A DNA stretch of 64,000 nt from assembly GCF_008327685.1 (NCBI RefSeq), contig NZ_BDDE01000021.1:124001-188000 (forward strand). Direction: 5' to 3'. The DNA comes from Actinomadura sp. K4S16. Lineage in GTDB: Bacteria; Actinomycetota; Actinomycetes; Streptosporangiales; Streptosporangiaceae. The notes below the pieces were generated by a model. It was not told where the DNA came from, ran no database searches, and saw only the letters and a list, made by a program, of their open reading frames with translations. A program made the translations under genes and the position numbers. Shown here piece after piece: positions 1-7,627 of the stretch (positions are counted from its first letter, which is position 1; each line of letters opens with the position of its first letter).

Positions 1-38
1 AGAAGAAGCCCCGCGAGGAGGAACCGGCCGCCCGCTGA
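1..38 (+). CDS. C-terminal tail of an unidentified protein (partial)
   Basis: The first bases read, in the frame starting at base 3, as a short charged tail (KKPREEEPAAR) ending in TGA at 36-38. The rest of the gene lies to the left of the window. Nothing about its function can be inferred; the frame is chosen only because it ends in a stop just before the convergent DinB-like gene and has actinobacterial codon use. Confidence 0.4.
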   Translation, partial: KKPREEEPAAR

Positions 39-45
39 CCCGGGC

Positions 46-576
46 TCAGCCCATGCTCTTGGCGCCGTCCAGCGACTCCCGGATGATGTCGGCGTGGCCC
101 GCGTGCTGGGCCGTCTCGGTCATGATGTGCAGGAGCACCCTGCGGGTCGACCAGTGCGTCTCGGTGTTCCACGGGGCCTTGGGCAGCTCGTGGACGGCGT
201 CGAGGTCGGGAAGGGCCGGGATCAGTTCGTCGGTCCGGCGCGCCACCTCGGCGTAGGCGTCCAGCACACCGGCCAGGGTGTCGCCGGGCAGCATCTTGAA
301 CTCGTCGGCGCGCCGCGCGAAGTCCTCCTCGGTCATCTGCGTGAAGTCGCCCATCGCGGAGGGCCCTTCGAGGATGAAGTCCACCCAGCTCCGCTCGCAG
401 GACGTGACGTGCTTGACGAGACCGCCCAGGCACAACTCGCTCGCCGTGGTCCGCATCCCGGCCTGCTCGTCCGTGAGGTCCCGGGTGGTGAACCGCAGGA
501 AGTGGCGCGCCTTGGCGAGTTCCGCCAGCAGGTCGGCCCGCTCCCCCGTGACGTTCGGTGCGTTCTTGACGTCCAT
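46..576 (-). CDS. DinB / DUF664 family protein
   Basis: This 176-residue protein has the layout of the DinB-like metal-binding four-helix bundle, DUF664 branch. A His lies in the second helix region (LVKH), and the C-terminal helix carries LLHIMTETAQHAGHADIIRE, whose spaced His residues are the usual divalent-metal ligands. In Actinobacteria such proteins are thought to be mycothiol- or other thiol-dependent S-transferases or isomerases; the substrate here is unknown. The ATG at 574-576 is preceded by a GGAG-type ribosome site. It is transcribed leftward, and the neighbouring gene encodes a second protein of the same broad superfamily. Family assignment is firm from motif and length; activity is inference. 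Confidence 0.85.
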   Translation of the reverse strand: MDVKNAPNVTGERADLLAELAKARHFLRFTTRDLTDEQAGMRTTASELCLGGLVKHVTSCERSWVDFILEGPSAMGDFTQMTEEDFARRADEFKMLPGDTLAGVLDAYAEVARRTDELIPALPDLDAVHELPKAPWNTETHWSTRRVLLHIMTETAQHAGHADIIRESLDGAKSMG

Positions 577-691
577 GGTCTCCGCCTTCGGTCGTGTCGT
601 TCCCCGTACACGTCCACGCTAGGAACCATGGCGGTCATATTCTGACCTGCTTCGCCCCGTCTGCCGGTATGGGATCGAGCCGGTGCGCCGC

Positions 692-1354
692 TCAGCCGAG
701 GACGAAGGGCACTCTTGCGGCGAGATCGCCCAGTTCGGCCTTCTCCACGCCGGTCGGCGCGCGGCGCCCGGTGCCGACCAGCAGCGCGTCCCTGTCGGAG
801 AACGAGGCGGGGAACTCGCTCCCGGCGATCTTCTCCAGCAGCGCACGCGCGGCCGCGAGGGTCTCGGCGGGCGGCTCGGGTCCCGCCGGCAGGTGCGCGA
901 CCAGGTCGAGGTGGTGCAGCGTCCACTCGACCACGTAGGCGGACAGGTAGTCGCCGACCGTCAGGACCTCGTCCTGGGTGCCGACGAGGACGGCGGGGTC
1001 GGCGAGCCGCGCCGCGCGGCCCGCCGCCTGGCCGACGTCGTCGAGGTGGAACTTGAGCAGCCGCGGCTCACCGTAGGCGGCGGCCAGCCGGGGGATCAGC
1101 GCGTCCAGCGGGTCGTCGCCGGTCGGCGGCTCCACGAGCTTCCAGTAGGTGGCCGCGTCGACGGTCGGCTCGGTGCCGGCGGGCGTGGCCAGGGTGATCA
1201 GGACGTCCTGGGCGTCGATGACCAGGTGGCACACCAGGTCCCGCACGAGCCAGCCGGCGCAGCCGGACGGCCGTTCGAAGTCCTCGTCCGGCAGGCCCGC
1301 GACCGCCGCTAGCAGTGCCGTCCACGAGCGTGAGAAGTGGTCCACTTTCGGCAC
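692..1354 (-). CDS. Maleylpyruvate isomerase N-terminal domain protein (mycothiol-dependent type)
   Basis: The 220-residue protein has the MDMPI N-terminal fold: an N-terminal helix (SRSWTALLAAVAGLPDEDF), then GCAGWLVRDLVCHLVIDAQD with the metal-binding His, and a later helix YVVEWTLHHLDLVAHL carrying the second His pair. The family is DinB-like and includes mycothiol-dependent maleylpyruvate isomerase, but most members have unknown substrates. The start is GTG at 1352-1354; a second GTG ten bases inward (encoding the VDHFSRSW start common in relatives) is equally possible. No ring-cleavage genes are nearby, so a role in gentisate breakdown is not supported. Confidence 0.8.
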   Translation of the reverse strand: MPKVDHFSRSWTALLAAVAGLPDEDFERPSGCAGWLVRDLVCHLVIDAQDVLITLATPAGTEPTVDAATYWKLVEPPTGDDPLDALIPRLAAAYGEPRLLKFHLDDVGQAAGRAARLADPAVLVGTQDEVLTVGDYLSAYVVEWTLHHLDLVAHLPAGPEPPAETLAAARALLEKIAGSEFPASFSDRDALLVGTGRRAPTGVEKAELGDLAARVPFVLG

Positions 1355-1397
1355 GGTAATGCCGGGCCGGAACGGCGGACAAGCGAATTCGGGCGCC

Positions 1398-2294
1398 CTA
1401 GACGGCGGTGGCCGGCGCGGCCGTCCGGGCCTCCAGAGCGTGCACGACCGCGGCCATGTCGGCGTCGCCGTGGCCCAGCGCGGCGGTCTCGCCGTAGAGG
1501 GCGTGGCACACGTCCAGCAGCGGCGAGGCGAGCCGCGCGGCGCGGGCGGCCTCCGCGATGAGGCGGTTGTTGTCCAGGACGTTGAGGATGGACGCCTGGA
1601 CGGCGAAGTCGCGGTCGAGCAGCTTGCGGCCCTTGGCGCGCGACACGGTGCTGGCCATCGGGCCGGCGTCGAGCACGTCCAGCAGCCGCCGCCGGTCCAG
1701 GCCGTGCCGCTCGGCGAAGTGGAACGCCTCGGCCAGCCCGGTGACCATGGTGATCAGGTACAGGTTGACGGCGAGCTTCATCTGGAGCGCCTGCGGAACC
1801 GGCCCGCAGACGAACACCTCGCCGCACATCGGGCCGATCAGGGGGCGGACCTCGGCCACCGCCGGCGCCTCCCCGGCCAGCATCGCGATGAGCTCCCCGG
1901 ACTCCGCGGGCCCCCGCGAACCGGACACGGGCGCCTCGACGTACCGCCCGCCGGCGGCCCTGACGTCCGCTTCGAGGCCGTGCGAGTAGCCCGGCGAGGT
2001 CGTCCCCATGTGGACGACGACCCGGCCCCGGACGTTCGCCGCGAAAGCCGGCGTACCGCGTCCCAGAGCCGAGTCGATGGCGGGACCGTCGGCCAGCATG
2101 AGGAACACCACGCGCGCACGTCGGAAGACGTCGGCGGGGTCGTCCGCCACCGTCGCCCCCGCCGCGCGCAGGGGCTCGCACTTGGCGGCCGTGCGGTTCC
2201 AGACGACGAGCCCGGTCCCCGCCCGGACGAGGTTGAGCGCCATGGGCCGTCCCATGACGCCGAGGCCGATGAAACCGACGTCCTTGTCCACCAT
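1398..2294 (-). CDS. NAD(P)-dependent oxidoreductase, 3-hydroxyisobutyrate dehydrogenase family
   Basis: The 298-residue protein opens with a Rossmann dinucleotide motif (VGFIGLGVMGRPMALNL, residues about 5-21) followed by the VVWNR loop that usually favours NADP. It then has the family substrate motif EAPVSGSRGPAESGEL and the catalytic Lys region LQMKLAVNLYL. This matches beta-hydroxyacid dehydrogenases (HIBADH, tartronate semialdehyde reductase, imine reductases). The ATG at 2292-2294 is chosen because a GGAG site lies just upstream; another ATG 12 codons upstream would place the start inside the palindrome at 2317. The gene is divergent from a TetR regulator, a common arrangement for a regulator controlling its neighbour. 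The exact substrate is not known. Confidence 0.88.
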   Translation of the reverse strand: MVDKDVGFIGLGVMGRPMALNLVRAGTGLVVWNRTAAKCEPLRAAGATVADDPADVFRRARVVFLMLADGPAIDSALGRGTPAFAANVRGRVVVHMGTTSPGYSHGLEADVRAAGGRYVEAPVSGSRGPAESGELIAMLAGEAPAVAEVRPLIGPMCGEVFVCGPVPQALQMKLAVNLYLITMVTGLAEAFHFAERHGLDRRRLLDVLDAGPMASTVSRAKGRKLLDRDFAVQASILNVLDNNRLIAEAARAARLASPLLDVCHALYGETAALGHGDADMAAVVHALEARTAAPATAV

Positions 2295-2316
2295 CGCCTC
2301 CGCACCCTTGCGAGTT

Positions 2317-2330
2317 ATGACAGTGGTCAT
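2317..2330. promoter_or_regulatory. Candidate TetR operator palindrome
   Basis: The short intergenic region between the divergent oxidoreductase and TetR genes contains the perfect inverted repeat ATGAC-AGTG-GTCAT, surrounded by the only AT-rich sequence in the area. Its position suits control of both promoters by the adjacent TetR protein. This is inference from position and symmetry; the arms are short. Confidence 0.45.
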
Positions 2331-2387
2331 GATAATGATCCAGGTAGATAGGGCAATAGCCTGTGAAATATTCTTCGGAGGGTGGCC

Positions 2388-2978
2388 GTGGCGACCGGTG
2401 AGCGGGGTCCGCGGGAGCGGATGGTCTTCAGCGCGGCGCAGCTCATCCGCCGCGACGGCGTCACGGCGACCGGCCTGCGCGAGGTCGCCGAGCACGCCGG
2501 GGCGCCGCGCGGCTCGCTGCAGCACTACTTCCCCGGCGGCAAGGAGCAACTGGTCAACGAGGCCGTGGAGTGGGCCGGACGCTACGCGAGCGACCGCGTC
2601 GCCCGCTTCATGGCCGCCATGGCGCGCCCCACCCCGGGGCGACTCTTCGCGGCGATGGTCCGCCAGTGGATCGACGAGTTCGAGGCGACGGGGTTCGACC
2701 GCGGCTGCCCCGTGGCCGCCGCCACGGTCGACTGCGCCGAGTCGGTGGAGTCCACTCGCGCGGCCGCGGCCGCCGCCTTCACCGCCTGGCGGCGGCCGAT
2801 CGCCCGCGAGCTGGCCGCGATGGGCGTCCCGTCCCGCAGGGCGACGGCCCTCGCGACCCTGATGGTCAGCTCCCTGGAAGGCGCGATCCTCCTGGCCAGA
2901 GCCGAGCAGAGCACCCGCCCCCTGCGCACCGTGGCCCGAGAACTGGCCCCCTTCCTCGACTCCCATGTCCCCCGCTGA
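2388..2978 (+). CDS. TetR/AcrR family transcriptional regulator
   Basis: The 196-residue protein has an N-terminal TetR helix-turn-helix (residues about 5-50: RERMVFSAAQLIRRDGVTATGLREVAEHAG followed by GSLQHYFPGGKEQLV, the typical recognition helix). The C-terminal domain with DRGCPVAAATVD resembles the LmrA/YxaF-like ligand-binding domain. Two in-frame GTG codons are available; the one at 2388 is preferred because GGAGG at 2377-2382 gives proper spacing, whereas the GTG at 2382 overlaps it. It most likely represses the divergent oxidoreductase through the palindrome at 2317-2330 and may regulate itself. The ligand is unknown. Confidence 0.9.
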   Translation: MATGERGPRERMVFSAAQLIRRDGVTATGLREVAEHAGAPRGSLQHYFPGGKEQLVNEAVEWAGRYASDRVARFMAAMARPTPGRLFAAMVRQWIDEFEATGFDRGCPVAAATVDCAESVESTRAAAAAAFTAWRRPIARELAAMGVPSRRATALATLMVSSLEGAILLARAEQSTRPLRTVARELAPFLDSHVPR

Positions 2979-3071
2979 TGGATGTTTCAGCGGTGTGCCG
3001 CAAATCCGTGGGTCCGGTCGGTGGGGCGGGCCGGTGCCGCTGATCCTCGAGTCCGTAGGAGAATCCTCGGT

Positions 3072-3728
3072 ATGACCACACCCGTCTGTGTCGTCCTTGG
3101 CGCCGGTCCCGGCCTGGGGCTTTCCGTGGCCCGCCGTTTCGCCCGCGAGGGTCATGTCGCCGTGCTGGTCACGCACTCGGCCGACCACGCCGAGTCCCTG
3201 GCCTCGACCCTCAGGGGAGAGGGGTACGAGGCCGAGGGCGCCGGGGTGGACCTGACCGATCCGGCGGACGTCGGCAACGTGATCGGCGGGGCGGGCGAAC
3301 GCCATGGGCGGATCGACGTCCTGCACTTCAACCCCAGCGCGTGGCGGGAGAAGGATCCGCTGCACCTCAGCGTCGCCGAACTCCTGGAGGACGTGGCGTT
3401 CGGGGCCGGCGCGCTGCTGCCCGCCGTCCAGGCCGCGCGGCCGTTCATGCGGTCGGGCGCCCGGGTGCTGGTCACCGGGTCGGCGGCGGCGGACCACCCC
3501 GCGCACAGGGCCGCGTCGCTCGGCGTGCAGAAGGCCGCCGTGCGGAACCTCGTCACCAGCCTCGACGCCACCCTGGCACCCGACGGCATCCGCGCGGTCG
3601 CGGTGCAGGTCAACGGCGTGCTCGCCAAGGAGGGGCCCTTCTCACCACCCCCGATCGCCGACGCCATGTGGCAGGCCGTCACCCGTCCCGACGGCGAATG
3701 GACACCGCACGTCCCCTACGACGGCTGA
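3072..3728 (+). CDS. SDR-fold oxidoreductase-like protein lacking the catalytic tyrosine
   Basis: The 218-residue protein has the short-chain dehydrogenase cofactor motif VVLGAGPGLGLSVARRFARE near its start, the acidic turn VDLTDPADV and the strand VLVTGSAAAD with the expected Ser. The YxxxK catalytic motif is altered: at the expected place the sequence reads LGVQK, so Lys is kept but Tyr is replaced by Leu. The usual NNAG-type motif is also changed (LHFNPSAW). It may therefore bind NAD(P) without classical SDR chemistry, or use another acid. It is somewhat short for the family (usually about 250). The start is the ATG at 3072, downstream of TAGGAGAA. It lies downstream of and parallel to the TetR gene; co-regulation is possible. 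Confidence 0.82.
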   Translation: MTTPVCVVLGAGPGLGLSVARRFAREGHVAVLVTHSADHAESLASTLRGEGYEAEGAGVDLTDPADVGNVIGGAGERHGRIDVLHFNPSAWREKDPLHLSVAELLEDVAFGAGALLPAVQAARPFMRSGARVLVTGSAAADHPAHRAASLGVQKAAVRNLVTSLDATLAPDGIRAVAVQVNGVLAKEGPFSPPPIADAMWQAVTRPDGEWTPHVPYDG

Positions 3729-3735
3729 CGGAACC

Positions 3736-3752
3736 TCACCGCCCTGCGGTGA
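3736..3752. terminator. Bidirectional terminator hairpin
   Basis: A perfect 7-bp stem (TCACCGC / GCGGTGA) with a 3-base loop lies exactly between two convergent genes ending at 3728 and 3756. There is no long T tract, which is usual in high-GC Actinobacteria. Placement and symmetry support a terminator serving both genes. Confidence 0.55.
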
Positions 3753-3755
3753 TTC

Positions 3756-5189
3756 TCACGCCCCGGAAAGGCCGGACAGGTCGCGGCCGACGACCGTGTT
3801 GCGGTCGGTGGGGCGGTTTCCGAGCGACAGTTGCGGCCATTGGCCGGAGAGTTCCTGGCGGCTGCGCTCGCTCCAGGCGCGGGCCTCGTCGGCGCGGGTC
3901 TTGTAGAAGTTCAGGGCGTAGCCGCCGGTGTGGACGCGCAGCAGAGTGAAACCGCCCGGGTACTCCTTCACCGCCCCGACCTCCTGCTGGACGACCCGGG
4001 GAGCGAGCGGGAACACGGACCGCTGGTTGCGGTGGGTGTGGCCCGCGTGGTGGAGGAACACGCCGGGCGCCCGGTTGTAGGCCGTGAGGATCCGCAGGGA
4101 CTGGCCCGCGTCGAGGGAGTGGGCGCCGGTGATGGAGAGCGGGTCGTTCTCGGTGAAGAGCGGGTGGTGGCCGAAGACGAGGGTGGGCCGCTCGGGCTCC
4201 TTCTTCAGCTCCGCCTCGAACCAGGCGTGCTGCTCGGCGGAGAGGCCGCCGGAGTCGCCGCCGTCGCCCGGCTTGTCGTAGGTGTCGAGGCCGATGACGC
4301 GCAGGCCCCGCAGGTCGTGGGAGAAGTACGTCCGCCCGGACGGGGAGAAGGCGTCCTTGAAGCAGTCGTTCCCCTGGTGCTCCCCGGGGCTGCACTCGCC
4401 GTACCGCTCCCCGGAATGGGCGCGGTCATGGTTGCCGCGGGCGATCAGGTAGTCGCCGCCCAGGGTCCCGAAGGTGTCGAGGATGCTCTTGGCGCTCGCG
4501 AGGTCGGCGGGCGCCGCCTCGCTCGATATGTCCCCGGCGGCGAGCAGGTACTCGGCGCCCCTGGCCCGCGCGTCGGCGATCAGGGCCTTCGCCATGACCT
4601 CGGGATACGGCGGGTGGCCGGGCACCTGCTCGATGCCCTTGATCCAGGGAAGCTGGCCCACCAGCCCGGCGACGGTCTCGCCCAGGTGGAGGTCGTTGCA
4701 GAGGGCGACGGAGAAGAGGTGGCGGCCCGGGGGCGGTTGCGGGGTCGTGAACGCGAAGACGTCTCCGTAGGGAGTGCCCGCCGCCTGGCCTGCGGCCAGC
4801 CAGGTGGGGGCGGCGTCCCGTCCTCGGGAGCGGGCCCTGTAGTAATACGTGCGGCCCGGCTCCAGATCGGTCAGCTCGACGTAGTGGTACGGGGTGCCGG
4901 ACGGTCCATGGGCGACGCGGTCGAGGCGCGACGGGTGCGTCCCGTAGAGGACCTCGGCGTCGGACGGCGCGGGCTGCATTCGCCCCAGGCCGTCATCTGT
5001 CCCGGGGAGACCCGTGTACCAGGTGAGGACGGCCGTCGTCTCAGTGACGGTGACCAGTTCGAGGTTCACCGGCTGGACGTCGTCCGAAGCGCGCGCGGGC
5101 GACGGCTCGACGGTGGGCAGGAGCGAGGCGCCCGCGACGACGGCACTCCAGCGCAGGAGCGCCCGGCGAGAAGGCCGGCAGCAGATCAC
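3756..5189 (-). CDS. Secreted calcineurin-like metallophosphoesterase with purple-acid-phosphatase-type N-terminal domain
   Basis: The N-terminus has a twin-arginine-like signal (CRPSRRALLRWS followed by a hydrophobic stretch and ARASDD), so Tat export is likely. A fibronectin/PAP-like beta domain follows (YVELTDLEPGRTYYYRARS). The catalytic metallophosphoesterase domain shows the metal-binding blocks NDLHLG, AAGDIS, ARGNHDRAH, FGHHPLF and GHTHRN in order. The probable reaction is phosphomonoester or diester hydrolysis outside the cell, with a dinuclear metal centre. The GTG at 5187-5189 is chosen because it puts the double Arg near the N-terminus; a TTG at 5240 would add 17 residues. It converges with the SDR gene across the hairpin at 3736-3752. 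Confidence 0.87.
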   Translation of the reverse strand: MICCRPSRRALLRWSAVVAGASLLPTVEPSPARASDDVQPVNLELVTVTETTAVLTWYTGLPGTDDGLGRMQPAPSDAEVLYGTHPSRLDRVAHGPSGTPYHYVELTDLEPGRTYYYRARSRGRDAAPTWLAAGQAAGTPYGDVFAFTTPQPPPGRHLFSVALCNDLHLGETVAGLVGQLPWIKGIEQVPGHPPYPEVMAKALIADARARGAEYLLAAGDISSEAAPADLASAKSILDTFGTLGGDYLIARGNHDRAHSGERYGECSPGEHQGNDCFKDAFSPSGRTYFSHDLRGLRVIGLDTYDKPGDGGDSGGLSAEQHAWFEAELKKEPERPTLVFGHHPLFTENDPLSITGAHSLDAGQSLRILTAYNRAPGVFLHHAGHTHRNQRSVFPLAPRVVQQEVGAVKEYPGGFTLLRVHTGGYALNFYKTRADEARAWSERSRQELSGQWPQLSLGNRPTDRNTVVGRDLSGLSGA

Positions 5190-5314
5190 GATCGCTACGG
5201 TGGCAGCGCCCGGTCCCCCGCACCAGACCCAAACGGACAAGGACCGATGAACCCGGCCGTCGAGTGGCGAACCACCCCGAAACGGCCGGGTCGCTTCGGT
5301 CTATGAACGCGGGG

Positions 5315-6031
5315 TCAGCCCATGACCGCCTGGAGGCGCTCCTCGCGCAGGCGCCCGGCCCACGAGTCGTCCAGCGGCGCCAGGTCGCTGCCGACGGCCC
5401 AGCGGAGCAGCAGGTCGGCGAGGCCGGGGTTGCGGACGAGCGCCGGGCCGTGCATGTAGGTGCCGAGGATCCGGCCGCTGTAGGCGCCCTCGAAGCCGTT
5501 CCCGTCGCCGTTGCCGACGCCGTGCACCACCTTCGCGAACGGGCGCGCGTTCGGGCCGATCTGCGTGACGCCCTGGTGGTTCTCGAAGCCGGTGATGCGC
5601 GGGACGTTCAGCTCCGCCGCGACGTCGCCGACGACCTCGCCGACCGCGCGCTGCTCGCCGCGGCCCGAGCGGATGTCGAGCAGGCCGAGGCCCGGCACGG
5701 GCTGGCCCTCCTCGCCGCCGAACTCGTGGCCGAGCAGCTGGTAGCCCGCGCAGACCGCGAACACGACCGCGCCGGACTGGACGGCCCGCGCGAGGCCGCC
5801 GTCGCCCCGCAGCCGCTGCGCCGCGAGGATCTGCGGCCGGTCCTCGCCGCCGCCGAGCAGGTAGATGTCGCCGTCGGCGGGGACATGCTCGTCCGACCGG
5901 AGGCTGACGGTCTCGGTGGGGATGCCGCGCAGCGCCGCGCGCCGCTCCAGGACGATCGTGTTGCCCTGGTCGCCGTAGGTGCTGAGCAGGTCCGGGTAGA
6001 TCCAGACGATTTTGATGCGGTCAGACGACAC
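5315..6031 (-). CDS. gatD: Lipid II isoglutaminyl synthase, glutamine amidotransferase subunit GatD
   Basis: The 238-residue protein is a class I-type glutamine amidotransferase of the cobyric-acid-synthase branch. It has the nucleophile motif VFAVCAGYQLLGHEF and the catalytic His motif LGTYMHGPALVRNP, and starts with the typical VWIYPDLLSTYGDQGN. GatD releases ammonia from glutamine for MurT, which amidates the alpha-carboxyl of D-glutamate in the peptidoglycan stem. The GTG start at 6029-6031 lies inside the end of murT with an 11-base overlap, pointing to translational coupling of the two subunits. Identification rests on motif, length and the fixed partnership with murT. Confidence 0.95.
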   Translation of the reverse strand: MSSDRIKIVWIYPDLLSTYGDQGNTIVLERRAALRGIPTETVSLRSDEHVPADGDIYLLGGGEDRPQILAAQRLRGDGGLARAVQSGAVVFAVCAGYQLLGHEFGGEEGQPVPGLGLLDIRSGRGEQRAVGEVVGDVAAELNVPRITGFENHQGVTQIGPNARPFAKVVHGVGNGDGNGFEGAYSGRILGTYMHGPALVRNPGLADLLLRWAVGSDLAPLDDSWAGRLREERLQAVMG

Positions 6032-7271
6032 GGCCGTACCTCGTTCGGATGGTCTGGAAGGCGGTGTAGTTGGCGATCACGTCCAGGTGCCCGGGCGGGA
6101 CGGCCATGACCGCCTGGTCGATGTCGTCCACCACCGTGAAGGAGACCTCGGCGGCCTCCAGCCGGGCGGCGAGGTCGATGCGGCGCTCGCCGGTGACCCA
6201 GACGGGGCGGCCCCGCAGGATGCGGTAGTCGACGTCCCACAGCCAGGACGTGTCGCGGCCGTCGGGGCCCTGCGCGTTGATCGACAGCGCGACCGGGCCG
6301 GGCGCGGGCTGCAGGACGTCGAACGCCTCCAGCCATCCGGCGGGGTTCTTCGACAGCAGCAGCCGGATCGAGCGGCCCTGGTGCTCGACCGTCGTGTAGC
6401 GCCCGGCGACGGAGGTGACCTGCGACAGCAGCGGCAGGGCCTGCTCGGGCGGGACGCCGAACTGCGCCACGACCGCGAGGGCGATCAGCGCGTTCGAGCG
6501 GTTCGCGCGGCCGGGCAGGGACAGCCCGGTGAGGGAGTACGCCCGGCCGTCCGGGGCGGTGATCGTGTCGCCCTTCAGCGCCCAGTCGGGGCGGGGGCGG
6601 GAGAAGTGGCACTGCCGGCAGCGCCAGTCGCTGTCCTCGTCGGTGTCCTGCCGGTCGAGGGGGCCGCCGCACTCGGGGCAGCACCAGGAGTCCTCGCGCC
6701 AGTGCTGGCCCGCGGCGACCCACGTGACGCTCTTGGCGGTGGACGCGCCCCAGGTGACCAGCGGGTCGTCGCAGTTGGCGATGACGTGGCTGGTCGGGGA
6801 CGCCTCCAGCGCGCGCCGCCACTTGCCGGCCAGCAGCCAGATCTCGGCGGCGCGGTCCATCTGGTCGCGGCTGAGGTTCATCAGCGCGACGACGTTCGCC
6901 CCGGTCTCCTTCAGGACCATCGGGACGTACTTCTCGTCGCACTCCAGCACGCCGTAGCGGGCGGACGGCGCGGACGCCAGCGCCGACACGTGACCGGTCG
7001 GCATGTTGGCGCCGAACGCGTTGGTGGCGACCTCTCCGAGCGGCGTCATCGCCGAGGTGATCAGCCGGGTCGTCGTCGTCTTGCCGTTGGTGGCGCTGAC
7101 GAGGACGAGCTTGCGGTCCTTGGCGAGCCTGGTCAGCAGCTCCGGGTCGAGCCGGAGGCCGACCCGGCCGCCGATCACCGAGCCGTCCCCGCGGCCCGCC
7201 ATTCGGGACATCTTGGCGGCCGTACGACCGAGCGCGACGGCCAGCTGCGAACGCAGCGGAAGATCGCTCAT
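6021..7271 (-). CDS. murT: Lipid II isoglutaminyl synthase, Mur-ligase-like subunit MurT
   Basis: The 416-residue protein has a Mur-ligase ATP-binding loop (LVSATNGKTTTTRLI), a central region ending in the NLSRDQMDR motif, and a Cys4 zinc ribbon inserted in the middle (CCPEC ... CRQCHF, about residues 198-223), which is diagnostic of MurT relative to MurC-F. The C-terminal part carries the MurT-specific DUF1727 domain. With GatD it forms the heterodimer that converts the isoglutamate residue of lipid II to isoglutamine in the cytoplasm at the membrane. It is the first gene of a two-gene leftward operon; a CRP-like palindrome lies about 115 bases upstream of its ATG. Confidence 0.95.
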   Translation of the reverse strand: MSDLPLRSQLAVALGRTAAKMSRMAGRGDGSVIGGRVGLRLDPELLTRLAKDRKLVLVSATNGKTTTTRLITSAMTPLGEVATNAFGANMPTGHVSALASAPSARYGVLECDEKYVPMVLKETGANVVALMNLSRDQMDRAAEIWLLAGKWRRALEASPTSHVIANCDDPLVTWGASTAKSVTWVAAGQHWREDSWCCPECGGPLDRQDTDEDSDWRCRQCHFSRPRPDWALKGDTITAPDGRAYSLTGLSLPGRANRSNALIALAVVAQFGVPPEQALPLLSQVTSVAGRYTTVEHQGRSIRLLLSKNPAGWLEAFDVLQPAPGPVALSINAQGPDGRDTSWLWDVDYRILRGRPVWVTGERRIDLAARLEAAEVSFTVVDDIDQAVMAVPPGHLDVIANYTAFQTIRTRYGRVV

Positions 7272-7627
7272 GGACTCCGTCTTCTCTGGATGCGCCGGGA
7301 AACCGCTCCGAGCCTAGCCGCTGAGTGGGGCTTTCGCGGCGCGCCGGGCGGTTCGGGGGACGTGCTCCGCACCACCGGTGCACAATGTGAGCAGCATCAC
7401 AGCGATGCCGGTAAACCACTGGCGGCAATCTTGACCAGTACCGACATGTCGTGATTGCGTGCGACCTCCGACTGCGGTGTGCCGGATTCCCAACCACGCG
7501 TCCAAGAACGGCGTCACCCACTACTTTTGTCGGGAGCCCCGCTGATCACGCGGGGAGCGGTGCCCGCCCCGGGCGGCGGGCCTGGATCGCAAGCGTGGGC
7601 AAGCGGCTATAAGGCGAGGTCTGAGCG
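7272..7627. other. Divergent intergenic region (murT / zinc-ribbon gene)
   Basis: This 356-base non-coding stretch separates murT (leftward) from the first zinc-ribbon gene (rightward), so it should hold promoters for both. It is less GC-rich around 7380-7460 and contains a perfect CRP-type palindrome at 7386-7401. A TTGACC hexamer at 7431-7436 could be a -35 element, but no convincing -10 follows at the right distance. No small open frame with good codon use is visible. Confidence 0.6.
7386..7401. promoter_or_regulatory. CRP/FNR-family binding site (consensus palindrome)
   Basis: The sequence TGTGA-GCAGCA-TCACA is a perfect match to the TGTGA-N6-TCACA consensus recognised by E. coli CRP and by actinobacterial Crp proteins (for example M. 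tuberculosis Rv3676). It lies upstream of murT-gatD and of the divergent zinc-ribbon gene. Perfect matches are unlikely by chance in such GC-rich DNA; actual binding is inference. Confidence 0.6.

Noticed and set aside
1068..1382. Short frames around the maleylpyruvate-isomerase-like gene on both strands
   Set aside because: They overlap the supported gene in other frames and show no motif or ribosome site.
2295..3506. Extension of the oxidoreductase frame upstream through the TetR and SDR genes
   Set aside because: The Rossmann motif begins just after the ATG at 2294 with a good ribosome site; the upstream part is antisense to two recognisable genes.
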